A stretch of DNA of 64,000 nucleotides, taken from the NCBI RefSeq assembly GCF_041154455.1, contig NZ_AP028664.1, positions 124,001-188,000 on the forward strand, written 5' to 3'. Source of the stretch: Variovorax sp. V213. Its GTDB lineage: Bacteria; Pseudomonadota; Gammaproteobacteria; Burkholderiales; Burkholderiaceae_C. Each line of letters begins with the position of its first letter. Position 1 is the first letter of the stretch. Both the position numbers and the translations under genes were made by a program. This document shows, piece after piece, positions 44,246-52,608 of the stretch. The notes beneath the pieces are model-generated. The model was not told the origin of the DNA. It made no database searches and was given only the letters and a program-made list of their open reading frames with translations.

Positions 44246-45007
44246 TTGAAACTCTTCGACCTCTCCGGGCGCACCGCCCTCATCACCGGCTCCAGCAAGG
44301 GCATCGGCTTTGCGCTGGCCGCGGCGCTGGGCTCGGCCGGCGCACGCATCGTGCTCAATGCGCGCGATGCCGGCGCCCTCGAAGCCGCGCGCGACGCCTT
44401 GCGCGCCCGGGGCGTCGCGGCCGAAGCCATGGCCTTCGACGTGACCGACGCCGCCGCGGTGGAGGCGGGCGTGGCACGCATCGAGGGCGAAGTCGGCCCC
44501 ATCGACATCCTGGTCAACAACGCGGGCATGCAGCACCGCGGCGCGTTCGCGGAGTTTCCGATCGACGCCTGGCACAAGATCACCACCACCAACATCGACA
44601 GCGTGTTCTTCGTCGGCCGCTTCGTGGCGCAGCGCATGATCGAGCGCAAGCGCGGCAAGATCATCAACGTCTGCTCGGTTCAAAGCGAGCTCGGCCGCCC
44701 AGGCATCGCGCCCTACGCCGCCACCAAGGGCGCCGTGAAGATGCTCACCAAGGGCATGGCGATCGACCTCGGCAAGCATGGCATCCAGGTCAACGGCCTG
44801 GGGCCGGGCTATTTCAAGACCGAGCTGACGCAGGCGCTGGTGGCCGACGAAGCGTTTACCGCGTGGCTTTCCGGCCGCACGCCCGCCGGGCGCTGGGGCG
44901 ACGTGGAAGAACTCGGCGGCGCGGCGATCTTTCTCGCGTCGGATGCATCGAGCTTCGTCAACGGCCACATCCTGTACGTGGACGGCGGCATCACCGCCAG
45001 CCTCTGA
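44246..45007 (+). CDS. SDR oxidoreductase, gluconate 5-dehydrogenase-like
   Basis: 253 residues from a TTG start with TGGAG upstream. 'LFDLSGRTALITGSSKGIGFALAAALG' is the coenzyme motif; 'NNAGMQHRGAF', 'NVCSVQSELGRPGIAPYAATKGAVKMLTKGMA' (Ser, Tyr, Lys) and 'GLGPGYFKTELTQALV' match IdnO/Gno gluconate 5-dehydrogenases, which reduce 5-ketogluconate to gluconate. It heads the plus-strand operon with gluconokinase, which then phosphorylates the product. Confidence 0.9.
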   Translation: MKLFDLSGRTALITGSSKGIGFALAAALGSAGARIVLNARDAGALEAARDALRARGVAAEAMAFDVTDAAAVEAGVARIEGEVGPIDILVNNAGMQHRGAFAEFPIDAWHKITTTNIDSVFFVGRFVAQRMIERKRGKIINVCSVQSELGRPGIAPYAATKGAVKMLTKGMAIDLGKHGIQVNGLGPGYFKTELTQALVADEAFTAWLSGRTPAGRWGDVEELGGAAIFLASDASSFVNGHILYVDGGITASL

Positions 45008-45012
45008 TCTCC

Positions 45013-45582
45013 ATGGCCCTGCAGCAGCAACCGCACCGGGCAAGGCTGGCCGTCGTGGTGATGGGCGTGTCGGGCACCGGCAAGAGCAGCGTGGCCGCCG
45101 GCCTGGCCTGCGTGTTGGGCGTGCCCTGGGTGGACGGCGACGACCTGCACGTGCCAGAGGCGGTGGCGCGCATGCGCGGCGGTGTGCCGCTCTGCGACGA
45201 GGACCGCTGGCCCTGGCTGGAGCGCATCGGTGCGCGGCTGAGCGACGAAGCCGCGGCGCCGGCAGGCGTGGTGGTGGCTTGTTCGGCATTGAAGCGTGCC
45301 TACCGCGACCGCTTGCGCACGGCGGCACCCGGCCTGCACTTCGTCTGCCTGGACGGTCCGCGCGCGCTGGTCCGGCACCGTCTGGAGGAACGCAGCGGCC
45401 ATTACATGCCGCCCGCGCTGCTCGACAGCCAACTGCAGAGCTTCGAGAAACCCGGCGCGGACGAGCCGGAGGTACTGCACGCCGGCATCGAGGAGCCGGT
45501 GCCGCTGATCGTGGCCTCCGTGGGGGCGCGCCTGATCGAGTGCGCACAGAATTGCGCCGCCTCACTGAAAGCTGCCGCATGA
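45013..45582 (+). CDS. gntK: Gluconokinase
   Basis: 189 residues. Walker A 'GVSGTGKSS' at 18-26; 'DGDDLHVPEAVARMRGGVPLCDEDRWPWLERIG' is the GntK substrate block; 'VVACSALKRAYRDRLR', 'LDGPRALVRHRLEERSGHYMPPALLDSQLQSFEKP' completes the match. It makes 6-phosphogluconate for the Entner-Doudoroff or pentose phosphate routes. The stop overlaps the next start by 4 bp. Confidence 0.95.
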   Translation: MALQQQPHRARLAVVVMGVSGTGKSSVAAGLACVLGVPWVDGDDLHVPEAVARMRGGVPLCDEDRWPWLERIGARLSDEAAAPAGVVVACSALKRAYRDRLRTAAPGLHFVCLDGPRALVRHRLEERSGHYMPPALLDSQLQSFEKPGADEPEVLHAGIEEPVPLIVASVGARLIECAQNCAASLKAAA

Positions 45583-46475
45583 CATTTCCAAGCCAGCGCG
45601 TGGCCGTGATCGGCGTCGGCATCATGGGCTCGGCCATTGCGCGCCGCCTGCTCGAATGCGGCCACGCGGTGTGCGTGTTCGACCTCGACCCCGCCAAGGT
45701 CGCCGCGCTGGAGCCGCACGGCGCGCACGCCGCCGGCACCGCGGCCATGGCCGCGTCGGCGAGCGACTTCGTCATCACCAGCCTCAATTCGGCGGCGGTG
45801 GTGGAGCGTGCGCTCTTCGGCGAAACCGGCGTGGCCGCCGCCGAGCCTGCGGATTCGCGCCGGCTGCTGATCGACATGTCGTCCATCGATCCGGTTTCCA
45901 CGCGCCGTCTCGCGCAGTTGCTGCGCGAACGCACGGGCATGGGTTTCGTCGATGCGCCGCTCTCGGGCGGCGCTCCCAAGGCCCTGCTCGGCCGGCTGAC
46001 CGTGATGGCCGGCGGCAGCGAGGACGACGTGGCACGCGCGCGCGCCGTGATGGACAGCCTGTGTGCCAACTACACCCACATGGGCGACAGCGGCGCGGGA
46101 CAGACCACCAAGCTGGTCAACCAGCTGCTTTGCGCCATCGGCTTCCAGGCCGTGGCCGAGGCGGTGCGGCTGGCGGAAGCCGGCGGCGTCGATGCGTCGA
46201 AGCTGCACACCGCGCTGGCCGGCGGCCGCGCCGACAGCCAGATCCTGCGCGAGTTCGGTCCCAAGATGGCCGCGCGCGACTTCACGCCTACGGGCCGCAT
46301 CGACAACATGCTCAAGGACCTCGAGGCGGTGCAGGCTTTTGCACAGGGCGAACGCCTGCCGCTGCCGCTGGCGGGCGCGGTTTCCGAGCTGCATCGCGCC
46401 TTCGTGGCGGCCGGTCTCGGGGCCGAGGACACGGCGGCCATGATGCGGCAGTTCAACGGCTACGCGCGCGACTGA
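45579..46475 (+). CDS. 3-hydroxyisobutyrate dehydrogenase-family oxidoreductase
   Basis: 298 residues. 'VAVIGVGIMGSAIARRLLECGHAVCVFD' is the NAD(P) motif; 'DAPLSGGAPKALLGRLTVMAGGSE' is the substrate loop; the catalytic Lys is in 'GQTTKLVNQLLCAIGFQAVAEA'. The family includes tartronate semialdehyde reductase, L-threonate dehydrogenase and 6-phosphogluconate-like enzymes, so the substrate here is probably a sugar acid. It is translationally coupled to gntK. Confidence 0.85.
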   Translation: MTFPSQRVAVIGVGIMGSAIARRLLECGHAVCVFDLDPAKVAALEPHGAHAAGTAAMAASASDFVITSLNSAAVVERALFGETGVAAAEPADSRRLLIDMSSIDPVSTRRLAQLLRERTGMGFVDAPLSGGAPKALLGRLTVMAGGSEDDVARARAVMDSLCANYTHMGDSGAGQTTKLVNQLLCAIGFQAVAEAVRLAEAGGVDASKLHTALAGGRADSQILREFGPKMAARDFTPTGRIDNMLKDLEAVQAFAQGERLPLPLAGAVSELHRAFVAAGLGAEDTAAMMRQFNGYARD

Positions 46476-46540
46476 AGCGCGCATCGGCCGCACCCTGCGC
46501 GCGGTCCGGCAACACATTTCAACCAGGAAGGAAAACACCC

Positions 46541-46879
46541 ATGTTCATCCGTTGCGCGTTCTTCCGGGGCAAGGTCAAGGCCGGCATGGAAGAGGCTTTC
46601 GACCGGCACGTGCACGACAAGCTGGTGCCGCTCTGGACTCGCTTTCCCGGCGTGCTCGAAGTGCGCGTGTTGCGCCAGATCGAAAGCGACGTGAGCGATC
46701 CCGAACTGGCCATGGTGCTGTCGACCCGCTATGCGAGCCGCGAAGACATCGCGCAGGCGCTCGATTCACCCGTGCGCTACGAAAGCCGCGAGCTCTCCAA
46801 GCATCTGTTCGAGATGTTCGACGGCACGGTCTTTCACACGGTGTTCAGCGCCGAAGAATTTCCGCTCGCCAACCGTTGA
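46541..46879 (+). CDS. Small dimeric alpha/beta-barrel (EthD/ABM-like) protein
   Basis: 112 residues with AGGAAGGAAAAC upstream. 'MFIRCAFFRGKVKAGMEEAFDRHVHDKLVPLWTRFPGVLEVRVLRQ' resembles the N-terminal strand-helix of dimeric alpha-beta barrel proteins. No catalytic residue is certain. Its position as last gene of the gluconate operon, 65 bp after the oxidoreductase, suggests a helper such as a mutarotase-like or small-molecule-binding protein. Confidence 0.6.
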   Translation: MFIRCAFFRGKVKAGMEEAFDRHVHDKLVPLWTRFPGVLEVRVLRQIESDVSDPELAMVLSTRYASREDIAQALDSPVRYESRELSKHLFEMFDGTVFHTVFSAEEFPLANR

Positions 46880-46895
46880 TGCGGCAGGCGACGGC

Positions 46896-47819
46896 CTAGC
46901 GGCGCTTGGCTCCTTCGGTCTTCGCCTTCGGAGGCCGGGCCTTTTCTTCCGTGACTTCTGCAGCCTCCCGCAAGCACTGCGCGAACTGAGCAACCACCGG
47001 CGGATTCGCCCGCGGCCTGCGTTGAAGAAGTCCAACCTCGCGATAGAAGGTGAGCTCGCCCAGCGAGAGCGCGCGAACGCCCGCCGGAAGGGGAAGGTGT
47101 GCCTCGACCAGCGGAACCAGCGCAACGCCCAGTCCCTTGGCGGCCATGTGGATGAGGCCGGGTATCTCATCCAGCTCGATGGAGTCTTTCACCACAATCC
47201 CTTCGCGCCGAAGAAATCTTTCCACCATGCGCCCGCCGAACGACGCGCGGTCGTAGCGCAGGAAGGGCTGCTCCTGGAGGAGCGTGCGCCAGTCTTTCCC
47301 CGGCACCTTCGTGGGTGAAATGAGAACGTAAGGCTCGTGCACCAGCGATTGCCACATCAGGTCCGGAAGAATCCCGAACGGTGGCCGGATCATCACGGCC
47401 GCATCGATCGTGCCTGCGTCGAGCTCGTCCATCAGCCGCATCGACACGCCTGGCGATACGTGGACACGGAGCAGCGGCAGCGTGGTGCGCAGCCTTGCCA
47501 GGGCCCGCGCCACCAGCGTCGATTGGGCCGAGGCGATGGCGCCGATCCGCAGCAGCCCGCCGTTCGCTGCGTCGTCCGGCAGTTCGCCAAGCCTTGCATA
47601 GAGCGCACAGATCTCCTCGGCGCGGGCCAGCGTCGTCTCGCCGGCGGCGTTCAGCGTCGCCGACCGCCCCGTCCTGTCGAAGAGTTCGAACCCCAAGGCG
47701 TCTTCGAGCCGCTTGATCTGGCTGCTGACCGCCGATTGGGTCAAGCCGATCCGCTCTCCCGCGGCGGCGAAGGTGCCATGGCGGCAAACGGAGATGAAGG
47801 TTCTGAGCTCGTTGATCAT
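46896..47819 (-). CDS. LysR-type regulator
   Basis: 307 residues: 'MINELRTFISVCRHGTFAAAGERIGLTQSAVSSQIKRLEDALGFELFDRTGRSATLNAAGE' and an effector domain with 'IGAIASAQSTLVARALARLRTTLPLLRVHVSPG'. The Lys/Arg-rich tail 'EEKARPPKAKTEGAKRR' is unusual. It is last in a row with the amino-acid receptor and glyoxalase genes on the same strand; sites sharing GAGCATC-N9-GATG lie upstream of it and upstream of the glyoxalase gene. Confidence 0.88.
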   Translation of the reverse strand: MINELRTFISVCRHGTFAAAGERIGLTQSAVSSQIKRLEDALGFELFDRTGRSATLNAAGETTLARAEEICALYARLGELPDDAANGGLLRIGAIASAQSTLVARALARLRTTLPLLRVHVSPGVSMRLMDELDAGTIDAAVMIRPPFGILPDLMWQSLVHEPYVLISPTKVPGKDWRTLLQEQPFLRYDRASFGGRMVERFLRREGIVVKDSIELDEIPGLIHMAAKGLGVALVPLVEAHLPLPAGVRALSLGELTFYREVGLLQRRPRANPPVVAQFAQCLREAAEVTEEKARPPKAKTEGAKRR

Positions 47820-47824
47820 GAACC

Positions 47825-47844
47825 GAGCATCTCAAGAATCGATG
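47825..47844. promoter_or_regulatory. Candidate LysR site GAGCATC-N9-GATG, copy 1
   Basis: GAGCATC (47825-47831) and GATG (47841-47844). It lies 6 bp upstream of the LysR start, in the 39-bp gap before the receptor gene stop, and shares its pattern with the site at 49295. Confidence 0.5.
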
Positions 47845-47858
47845 CTTGCTTCAATGAG

Positions 47859-48770
47859 TCATCGCGTCTCGTACTCTTCCATCGGCTTGTCGGTGGGATT
47901 GCTCCAGGCGGCCTTGGTCAAGGCGCTGGCCGGCAGTCCCACCTTCGAGTTGTGAGGCGGAATGGGCTGCATGAACCACTTGTCGTAGAGCCGCGCGGCT
48001 TCTCCACTTCTAGCCAGCGACACCACGCTCTGGTCCACCAGCTTCTTGAACGCGGCGTCTCCCTTTGGAAGCATGATCGCGATCGGCTCGACGCTGAGCA
48101 CCTGGTCGAGCAGCTTGTACTGCGCCGGCTCCCTGCTCTTGGAAATGAGAGTGGAAAGGATCTGGCCATCGGCCGCAAAGCCCTCGACGCGGCCCGACTC
48201 GAGCAGCAGGAAGCCTTCGCTGTTGTCCTTGGCCAGCACCTCCGCGATCTCGCCCGCGCCGTCGCGCTTGAGCTTTCTCAGGAGTTGCACGGACGTGGTG
48301 CCGGTCGTCGCGGCCACGGACTTGCCGGCAAACTGGGCTGGCGACACGATGCCCGATGCCGCCTTCACGGCGATGCGAACACCTTCCACATACAGCGTCG
48401 GTGCAAACGCCACGTCTTTCTGGCGCGCCGCGTTGTTGGTGGTGGTGCCGCACTCGATGTCGACCGTTCCGTTCTGCACCAGGGGAATGCGGTTCTGCGG
48501 CGTGACCAGCTGGTACTTCACGTCGATCCTGTCGAGTTGCAGTGCCTTCCCGATATCGGCGACGACACGCTGGCAGACCTCGACATGAAAGCCCGTGTAG
48601 CTGCCCGGCCCGAGGGTGAAGGACATGGCGCCCGAGGCATCGCGCACGCCCATGGTGATGGCGCCGGAGTCCTTGATCTTCTTCAGGATGTCGGTTTGCG
48701 CAAACGCGCTGCCGAACGGCAGCAGGAGTGCCGCGGCCGTTGCGCCGGCAAGAAGGAAGTGTCTCTTCAT
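47859..48770 (-). CDS. Amino-acid ABC transporter substrate-binding protein (GltI/His-type)
   Basis: 303 residues with signal peptide ending 'GSAFAQT'. 'ILKKIKDSGAITMGVRDASGAMSF' and 'VQNGTVDIECGTTTNNAARQKDVAFAPTLYVEGVRIAVK' are typical of cluster 3 receptors that bind glutamate/aspartate or related acids. No permease or ATPase is beside it, so it must work with a transporter encoded elsewhere. It follows the glyoxalase gene by 10 bp. Confidence 0.87.
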   Translation of the reverse strand: MKRHFLLAGATAAALLLPFGSAFAQTDILKKIKDSGAITMGVRDASGAMSFTLGPGSYTGFHVEVCQRVVADIGKALQLDRIDVKYQLVTPQNRIPLVQNGTVDIECGTTTNNAARQKDVAFAPTLYVEGVRIAVKAASGIVSPAQFAGKSVAATTGTTSVQLLRKLKRDGAGEIAEVLAKDNSEGFLLLESGRVEGFAADGQILSTLISKSREPAQYKLLDQVLSVEPIAIMLPKGDAAFKKLVDQSVVSLARSGEAARLYDKWFMQPIPPHNSKVGLPASALTKAAWSNPTDKPMEEYETR

Positions 48771-48780
48771 GTGGGCGCTT

Positions 48781-49212
48781 TCAGACGGCGAACAACGAGT
48801 CCAGATTCGCGAACGACTTCATCTCGATGGCATTGCCCGAGGGATCGAGAAAGAACATCGTCGCCTGCTCCCCCGGCTCGCCCTTGAAGCGGATGTAGGG
48901 CTCGATCACGAACCGGGTTTGCCGGGCGACCAGCTTGTCGGCCATCGATTGCCATTTGTCCATCGGAAGAATCGCGCCGAAATGGCGTACCGGCACGTCG
49001 TGGCCGTCCACCGCGCTGCTGGCCTTGTGGCCGCATTCATCGGGCGCCAGATGCGCCACGATCTGGTGGCCGTAGAAATCGAAATCGACCCACTCGGGCG
49101 CGCTGCGGCCTTCGGGGCAACCCAGCAGCTCGCCGTAGAAGGCGCGCGCTTCGGCAATGTCGCGAACGGGAAAAGCCAGGTGGAACGGAATTCTTTCGGT
49201 GGGCGCGGTCAT
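48781..49212 (-). CDS. VOC/glyoxalase-family protein
   Basis: 143 residues: 'RIPFHLAFPVRDIAEARAFYGELLGC', 'WVDFDFYGHQIVAHLAP', 'FVIEPYIRFKGEPGEQATMFFLDPSGNAIEMKSFAN'. Possible metal ligands are the His in 'FHLAF', the His in 'GHQIVAH' and the Glu in 'AIEMKSF'. This resembles small dioxygenase/glyoxalase family proteins of unknown substrate. It heads the row glyoxalase - receptor - LysR. Confidence 0.8.
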   Translation of the reverse strand: MTAPTERIPFHLAFPVRDIAEARAFYGELLGCPEGRSAPEWVDFDFYGHQIVAHLAPDECGHKASSAVDGHDVPVRHFGAILPMDKWQSMADKLVARQTRFVIEPYIRFKGEPGEQATMFFLDPSGNAIEMKSFANLDSLFAV

Positions 49213-49294
49213 GATGGAAATCGCATCGGTGAGTTCAGGAGCGCCGAACTTTAAGCACCGAGTCGCATAACCGAAAACGATATATTTTTTCTCT

Positions 49295-49314
49295 GAGCAT
49301 CGAATATTTCGATG
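49295..49314. promoter_or_regulatory. Candidate LysR site GAGCATC-N9-GATG, copy 2
   Basis: Within it CATCGAA-TAT-TTCGATG (49298-49314) is a perfect 7-bp dyad. It lies 83 bp upstream of the glyoxalase start and shares GAGCATC-N9-GATG with the site near 47825. Confidence 0.55.
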
Positions 49315-49382
49315 ATTCGCCAATCCTCCGCGCGCCTGTTCCCCGGGAATTCCCGGATGCCCATCGTCCAGCGGCAATGGGA

Positions 49383-49409
49383 TAGTTAGTTCGCCCTTCA
49401 AACTAACTA
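49383..49409. promoter_or_regulatory. XylR-type operator TAGTTAGTT-N9-AACTAACTA
   Basis: A perfect 9-bp dyad with 9-nt centre, 49 bp upstream of xylF. The TTAGTT...AACTAA core resembles the operator of the Bacillus ROK-family repressor XylR; a ROK regulator is encoded at the end of this operon. Confidence 0.65.
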
Positions 49410-49457
49410 ATTTCTTACACGGCTTTTGCCGGGCAAATCCTCCAAGGAGAGACATCG

Positions 49458-50480
49458 ATGCAACTCAAGCACACCCTGGCCGCCATGGCCTTCGGCCTCA
49501 CCGCAGTGGGCGCACTGGCCCAGACCGTGGTCGGCGTGAGCTGGTCCAATTTCCAGGAAGAGCGTTGGAAGACCGACGAGGCCGCCATCAAGGCCCAGCT
49601 CGAGAAGCTTGGCGCCAAGTACATCAGTGCCGACGCGGGCGGCTCGCCTGAGAAGCAGCTGGGCGACATCGAGGGGTTGATGTCCAAGGGCGCCAAGGCG
49701 CTCATCGTGCTTGCGATGGACAAGGACGCGATCCTGCCCGCGATCACCAAGGCCACGCGCCAGAAGGTGCCCGTGGTCGCGTACGACCGGTTGATCGAGG
49801 CGCCGGGCGTCTTCTACATCACCTTCGACAACGTCGAGGTCGGGCGCATGGAGGCGCGCGAGGTCTTCAAGGTCAAGCCCAAGGGCAACTACGTGATCAT
49901 CAAGGGCTCGCCGAGCGACCCGAACGCCGACTTTCTGCGCGCGGGCCAGCAAGAGGTGCTGGACGCCGCCGTGAAGAAGGGCGACATCAAGATCGTCGGC
50001 GACGAATATACCGAGGGCTGGAAGCCCGAGGTCGCGCAGAAGAACATGGAACAGATCCTCACCAAGGTCGGCAACAAGGTCGACGCGGTGGTGGCGGCCA
50101 ACGACGGCACGGCCGGCGGCGCGGTGGCGGCCCTCACGGCCAAGGGTCTGCGCGGCGTTCCGGTATCGGGACAGGACGCGGACTTTGCGGCGCTCAACCG
50201 CATTGCGCTGGGCACGCAGACCGCCACCGTCTTCAAGGACTCGCGCGAACTCGGCCGCGAAGCCGCCAGCGCCGCCATCGCGCTGACGCAGGGCAAGCCG
50301 GCCGAGAAGGCCGCACCGTGGAATTCCGGTCCGAAGAAGATCTCGCTCTCGTCGCGCCTGCTCACGCCGGTGCCGATCACGCGCGACAACCTCGACGTGG
50401 TCGTGAAGGCCGGCTGGATCAAGAAGGACGAGCTCTGCAAGGGCGTCCCGGCCGCCAGCGCGCCCGCAGCCTGCAAGTAG
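49458..50480 (+). CDS. xylF: D-xylose-type ABC transporter substrate-binding protein
   Basis: 340 residues with signal peptide ending 'VGALAQT'. 'VGVSWSNFQEERWKTDEAAIKAQLEKLG', 'VPVVAYDRLI', 'VVAANDGTAGGAVAALTAKGL' and 'VSGQDADFAALNRIALGTQTATVFKDSREL' are characteristic of XylF. An AGGAGAG site precedes the ATG. It is first of the xylF-xylH-xylG-ROK row and follows the TTAGTT operator. Confidence 0.9.
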   Translation: MQLKHTLAAMAFGLTAVGALAQTVVGVSWSNFQEERWKTDEAAIKAQLEKLGAKYISADAGGSPEKQLGDIEGLMSKGAKALIVLAMDKDAILPAITKATRQKVPVVAYDRLIEAPGVFYITFDNVEVGRMEAREVFKVKPKGNYVIIKGSPSDPNADFLRAGQQEVLDAAVKKGDIKIVGDEYTEGWKPEVAQKNMEQILTKVGNKVDAVVAANDGTAGGAVAALTAKGLRGVPVSGQDADFAALNRIALGTQTATVFKDSRELGREAASAAIALTQGKPAEKAAPWNSGPKKISLSSRLLTPVPITRDNLDVVVKAGWIKKDELCKGVPAASAPAACK

Positions 50481-50593
50481 CAGGCGCAAAGAAAAAGCGC
50501 CGTCAATACGCGCCGCACCGTGGTGTCCGGGCCGGCCCAAGGGTCGGGCGCGGCGTGCCGCCGCGCACCTGTTTCTTCGAGAGGATCTGAAAA

Positions 50594-51784
50594 ATGAGCA
50601 ATCAAACGCCAGGCTGGTGGCGGCGCGCGGGCGTCGATCTGCGGCTCTTGCTGATGAGCGTGCTGCTGGTCGTCATGGGCATCGTCTTCAACGTGATGTC
50701 GGGCGGCGTGTTCCTGTCGCCCGAGAACCTCTACAACGTGGCGCAGCAGACGGCCGTGGTGGGCATCGTCGCGACGGTGATGGTGCTGGTCATCGTGGCG
50801 CGCCACATCGACCTGTCCGTGGGCTCGGTCATGGGCTTTGTCGGGGTGCTGATCGCCTACCTGCAATACACCTCGGGCTGGTCGTGGCCCACGGCCTGCC
50901 TGGCGGGCCTCGCGGTGGCGCTGCTGGTGTCGATCTACCAGGGCTGGCTCACGGCGATGCTGGGCGTGCCGTCGTTCGTGGTCACGCTGGGCGGGCTGAT
51001 GTCGTTCCGCGGCGCCGCGTTCCTGGTGGCCGACGGCAAGACGCAGCCGGTGAACGACGAGTTCTTCCAGCGCCTGGGCGGCGGGTACGACGGCGGCATC
51101 GGCACCACCGCGACCTGGATTCTCGCGGTGTTCGTGGCGGTGGTGCTGTTCGCGCGCATGCTGCAGAAGCGCCGCGCGCGCGCGCATCACGAGATGCCCA
51201 ACGAGCCGCTCTGGCTCGAACTGCTCTTGACCGCCGTGCCGGTGGCGGTGGTGTTCGTCTTCGCGGCGGTCATGAACAACTACCAGATCGCCTCGAAGGA
51301 CGCACCGCAGGGTCTGCCGATTCCGGTATTGATCTGGGCCGTGGTGGCCATCGTGCTGTCGTTCATCGTGCACCGCACGCGCTTTGGCCGCTATGTGTTC
51401 GCGATGGGCGGCAACCCTGACGCGGCGGCGCTGGTGGGCATTCCGGTGAAGCGGGTCACGCTGATGCTGTTCGCACTGCTCGCGGTGCTGGTCACGGTGG
51501 CGGCCATCGTGTCGATTGCGCGGCTCAATGCCGGCACCAACTCGCTCGGCACGGGCATGGAGCTGTACGTGATCGCGGCCGCCGTCATCGGCGGCACGGC
51601 GCTCGCGGGCGGCAGCGGCTCGATCTTCGGCTCGGTGCTGGGCGCCCTCATCATGCAGTCGCTCGACAGCGGCATGCTGCTGCTGGACGTGCCGATCGGC
51701 AAGCGCATGGTCATCATCGGGCAGGTGCTGATCGTGGCGGTGGTGTTCGACGTGCTCTATCGCAAGCGCTTCGGGGAGAACTGA
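50594..51784 (+). CDS. xylH: D-xylose-type ABC transporter permease
   Basis: 396 residues with about ten transmembrane helices: 'ENLYNVAQQTAVVGIVATVMVLVIVARHIDLSVGSVMGFVG', 'VPSFVVTLGGLMSFRGAAFLVADGKTQPVNDEFFQRLGGG', 'TRFGRYVFAMGGNPDAAALVGIPVKRV' and 'AAVIGGTALAGGSGSIFGSVLGALIMQSLDSGM'. This matches XylH, which homodimerises in the membrane. The stop is 1 bp before the xylG start. Confidence 0.92.
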   Translation: MSNQTPGWWRRAGVDLRLLLMSVLLVVMGIVFNVMSGGVFLSPENLYNVAQQTAVVGIVATVMVLVIVARHIDLSVGSVMGFVGVLIAYLQYTSGWSWPTACLAGLAVALLVSIYQGWLTAMLGVPSFVVTLGGLMSFRGAAFLVADGKTQPVNDEFFQRLGGGYDGGIGTTATWILAVFVAVVLFARMLQKRRARAHHEMPNEPLWLELLLTAVPVAVVFVFAAVMNNYQIASKDAPQGLPIPVLIWAVVAIVLSFIVHRTRFGRYVFAMGGNPDAAALVGIPVKRVTLMLFALLAVLVTVAAIVSIARLNAGTNSLGTGMELYVIAAAVIGGTALAGGSGSIFGSVLGALIMQSLDSGMLLLDVPIGKRMVIIGQVLIVAVVFDVLYRKRFGEN

Positions 51785-51785
51785 G

Positions 51786-52568
51786 ATGAGTGCCAACATC
51801 ATCGATCCCTCCAAACCCCTCGTCGAGCTGCGCGAGATCCGCAAGGCCTTCGGCGGAGTGAAGGCCGTGGACGGCGTGAGCGTGAACCTCCATCCGGGCG
51901 AAGTGGTCGCGGTGCTCGGCCACAACGGCGCCGGCAAGTCCACGCTCATGAAGATGCTTGCGGGGGCCTACCCGATCGACTCGGGCGACACGCTGATCGC
52001 GGGCGAGAAGGTCCACATCCGCACGCCCGCCGAGGCGCAGGCGCTGGGCATCGAGACCATCTACCAGACGCTGGCGCTGGCGGACAACCTCGACTCGGTG
52101 TCCAACCTCTTTCTCGGGCGCGAGAAGATGACGCGCTGGAACACGCTCGACGACCATTTCATGGAAGTCCAGGCGCGCAAGGTGTTCCACCGCCTCAACA
52201 AGAACTTCACCAACATCCGCATTCCGGTGCGCCGGCTCTCGGGCGGGCAGCGGCAGGTGGTGGCGATCTCGCGTGCGCTGTACTTCAATGCGCGCATCCT
52301 GATCATGGACGAACCCTGCGCCGCGCTCGGCCCCGAGGAAACCGCGATGGTCGGCGGGCTCGTGAAGCAGCTCAAGGCCGATGGCGTCGGCATTTTCCTG
52401 ATCACGCACGACATGCCCGACGTGTTCTCGCTGAGCGACCGCGTTGCGGTCATGAAGAACGGCAAGCTCGTCGGCACCTACCGCACCGCGGAAGTCACCG
52501 AAGACGAAGTGCTCGGCATGATCATCGCCGGCAAGCGTCCTGAAGGAAAAGAGCAGGCGCACCGGTGA
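51786..52568 (+). CDS. xylG: Sugar ABC transporter ATP-binding protein, single-domain
   Basis: 260 residues. Walker A 'GHNGAGKST' (45-53), signature 'LSGGQRQ', Walker B 'ILIMDEPCAAL', and switch His in 'LITHDMPDVF'. Classical XylG proteins are about 510 residues with two fused ATPase domains; this is one complete domain, so the transporter must use a homodimer. The D-loop residue after 'DEP' is Cys rather than the common Thr/Ser. No sign of truncation. Confidence 0.88.
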   Translation: MSANIIDPSKPLVELREIRKAFGGVKAVDGVSVNLHPGEVVAVLGHNGAGKSTLMKMLAGAYPIDSGDTLIAGEKVHIRTPAEAQALGIETIYQTLALADNLDSVSNLFLGREKMTRWNTLDDHFMEVQARKVFHRLNKNFTNIRIPVRRLSGGQRQVVAISRALYFNARILIMDEPCAALGPEETAMVGGLVKQLKADGVGIFLITHDMPDVFSLSDRVAVMKNGKLVGTYRTAEVTEDEVLGMIIAGKRPEGKEQAHR

Positions 52569-52608
52569 ATGCAGGCGCGGTGATGGTTCGCAGGCTGAGG
52601 ACGGGTTC

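Noticed and set aside
51786..52568. Truncated or broken xylG
   Set aside because: All ABC motifs are present in order and the length equals one normal domain, so it is a single-domain ATPase rather than a pseudogene.
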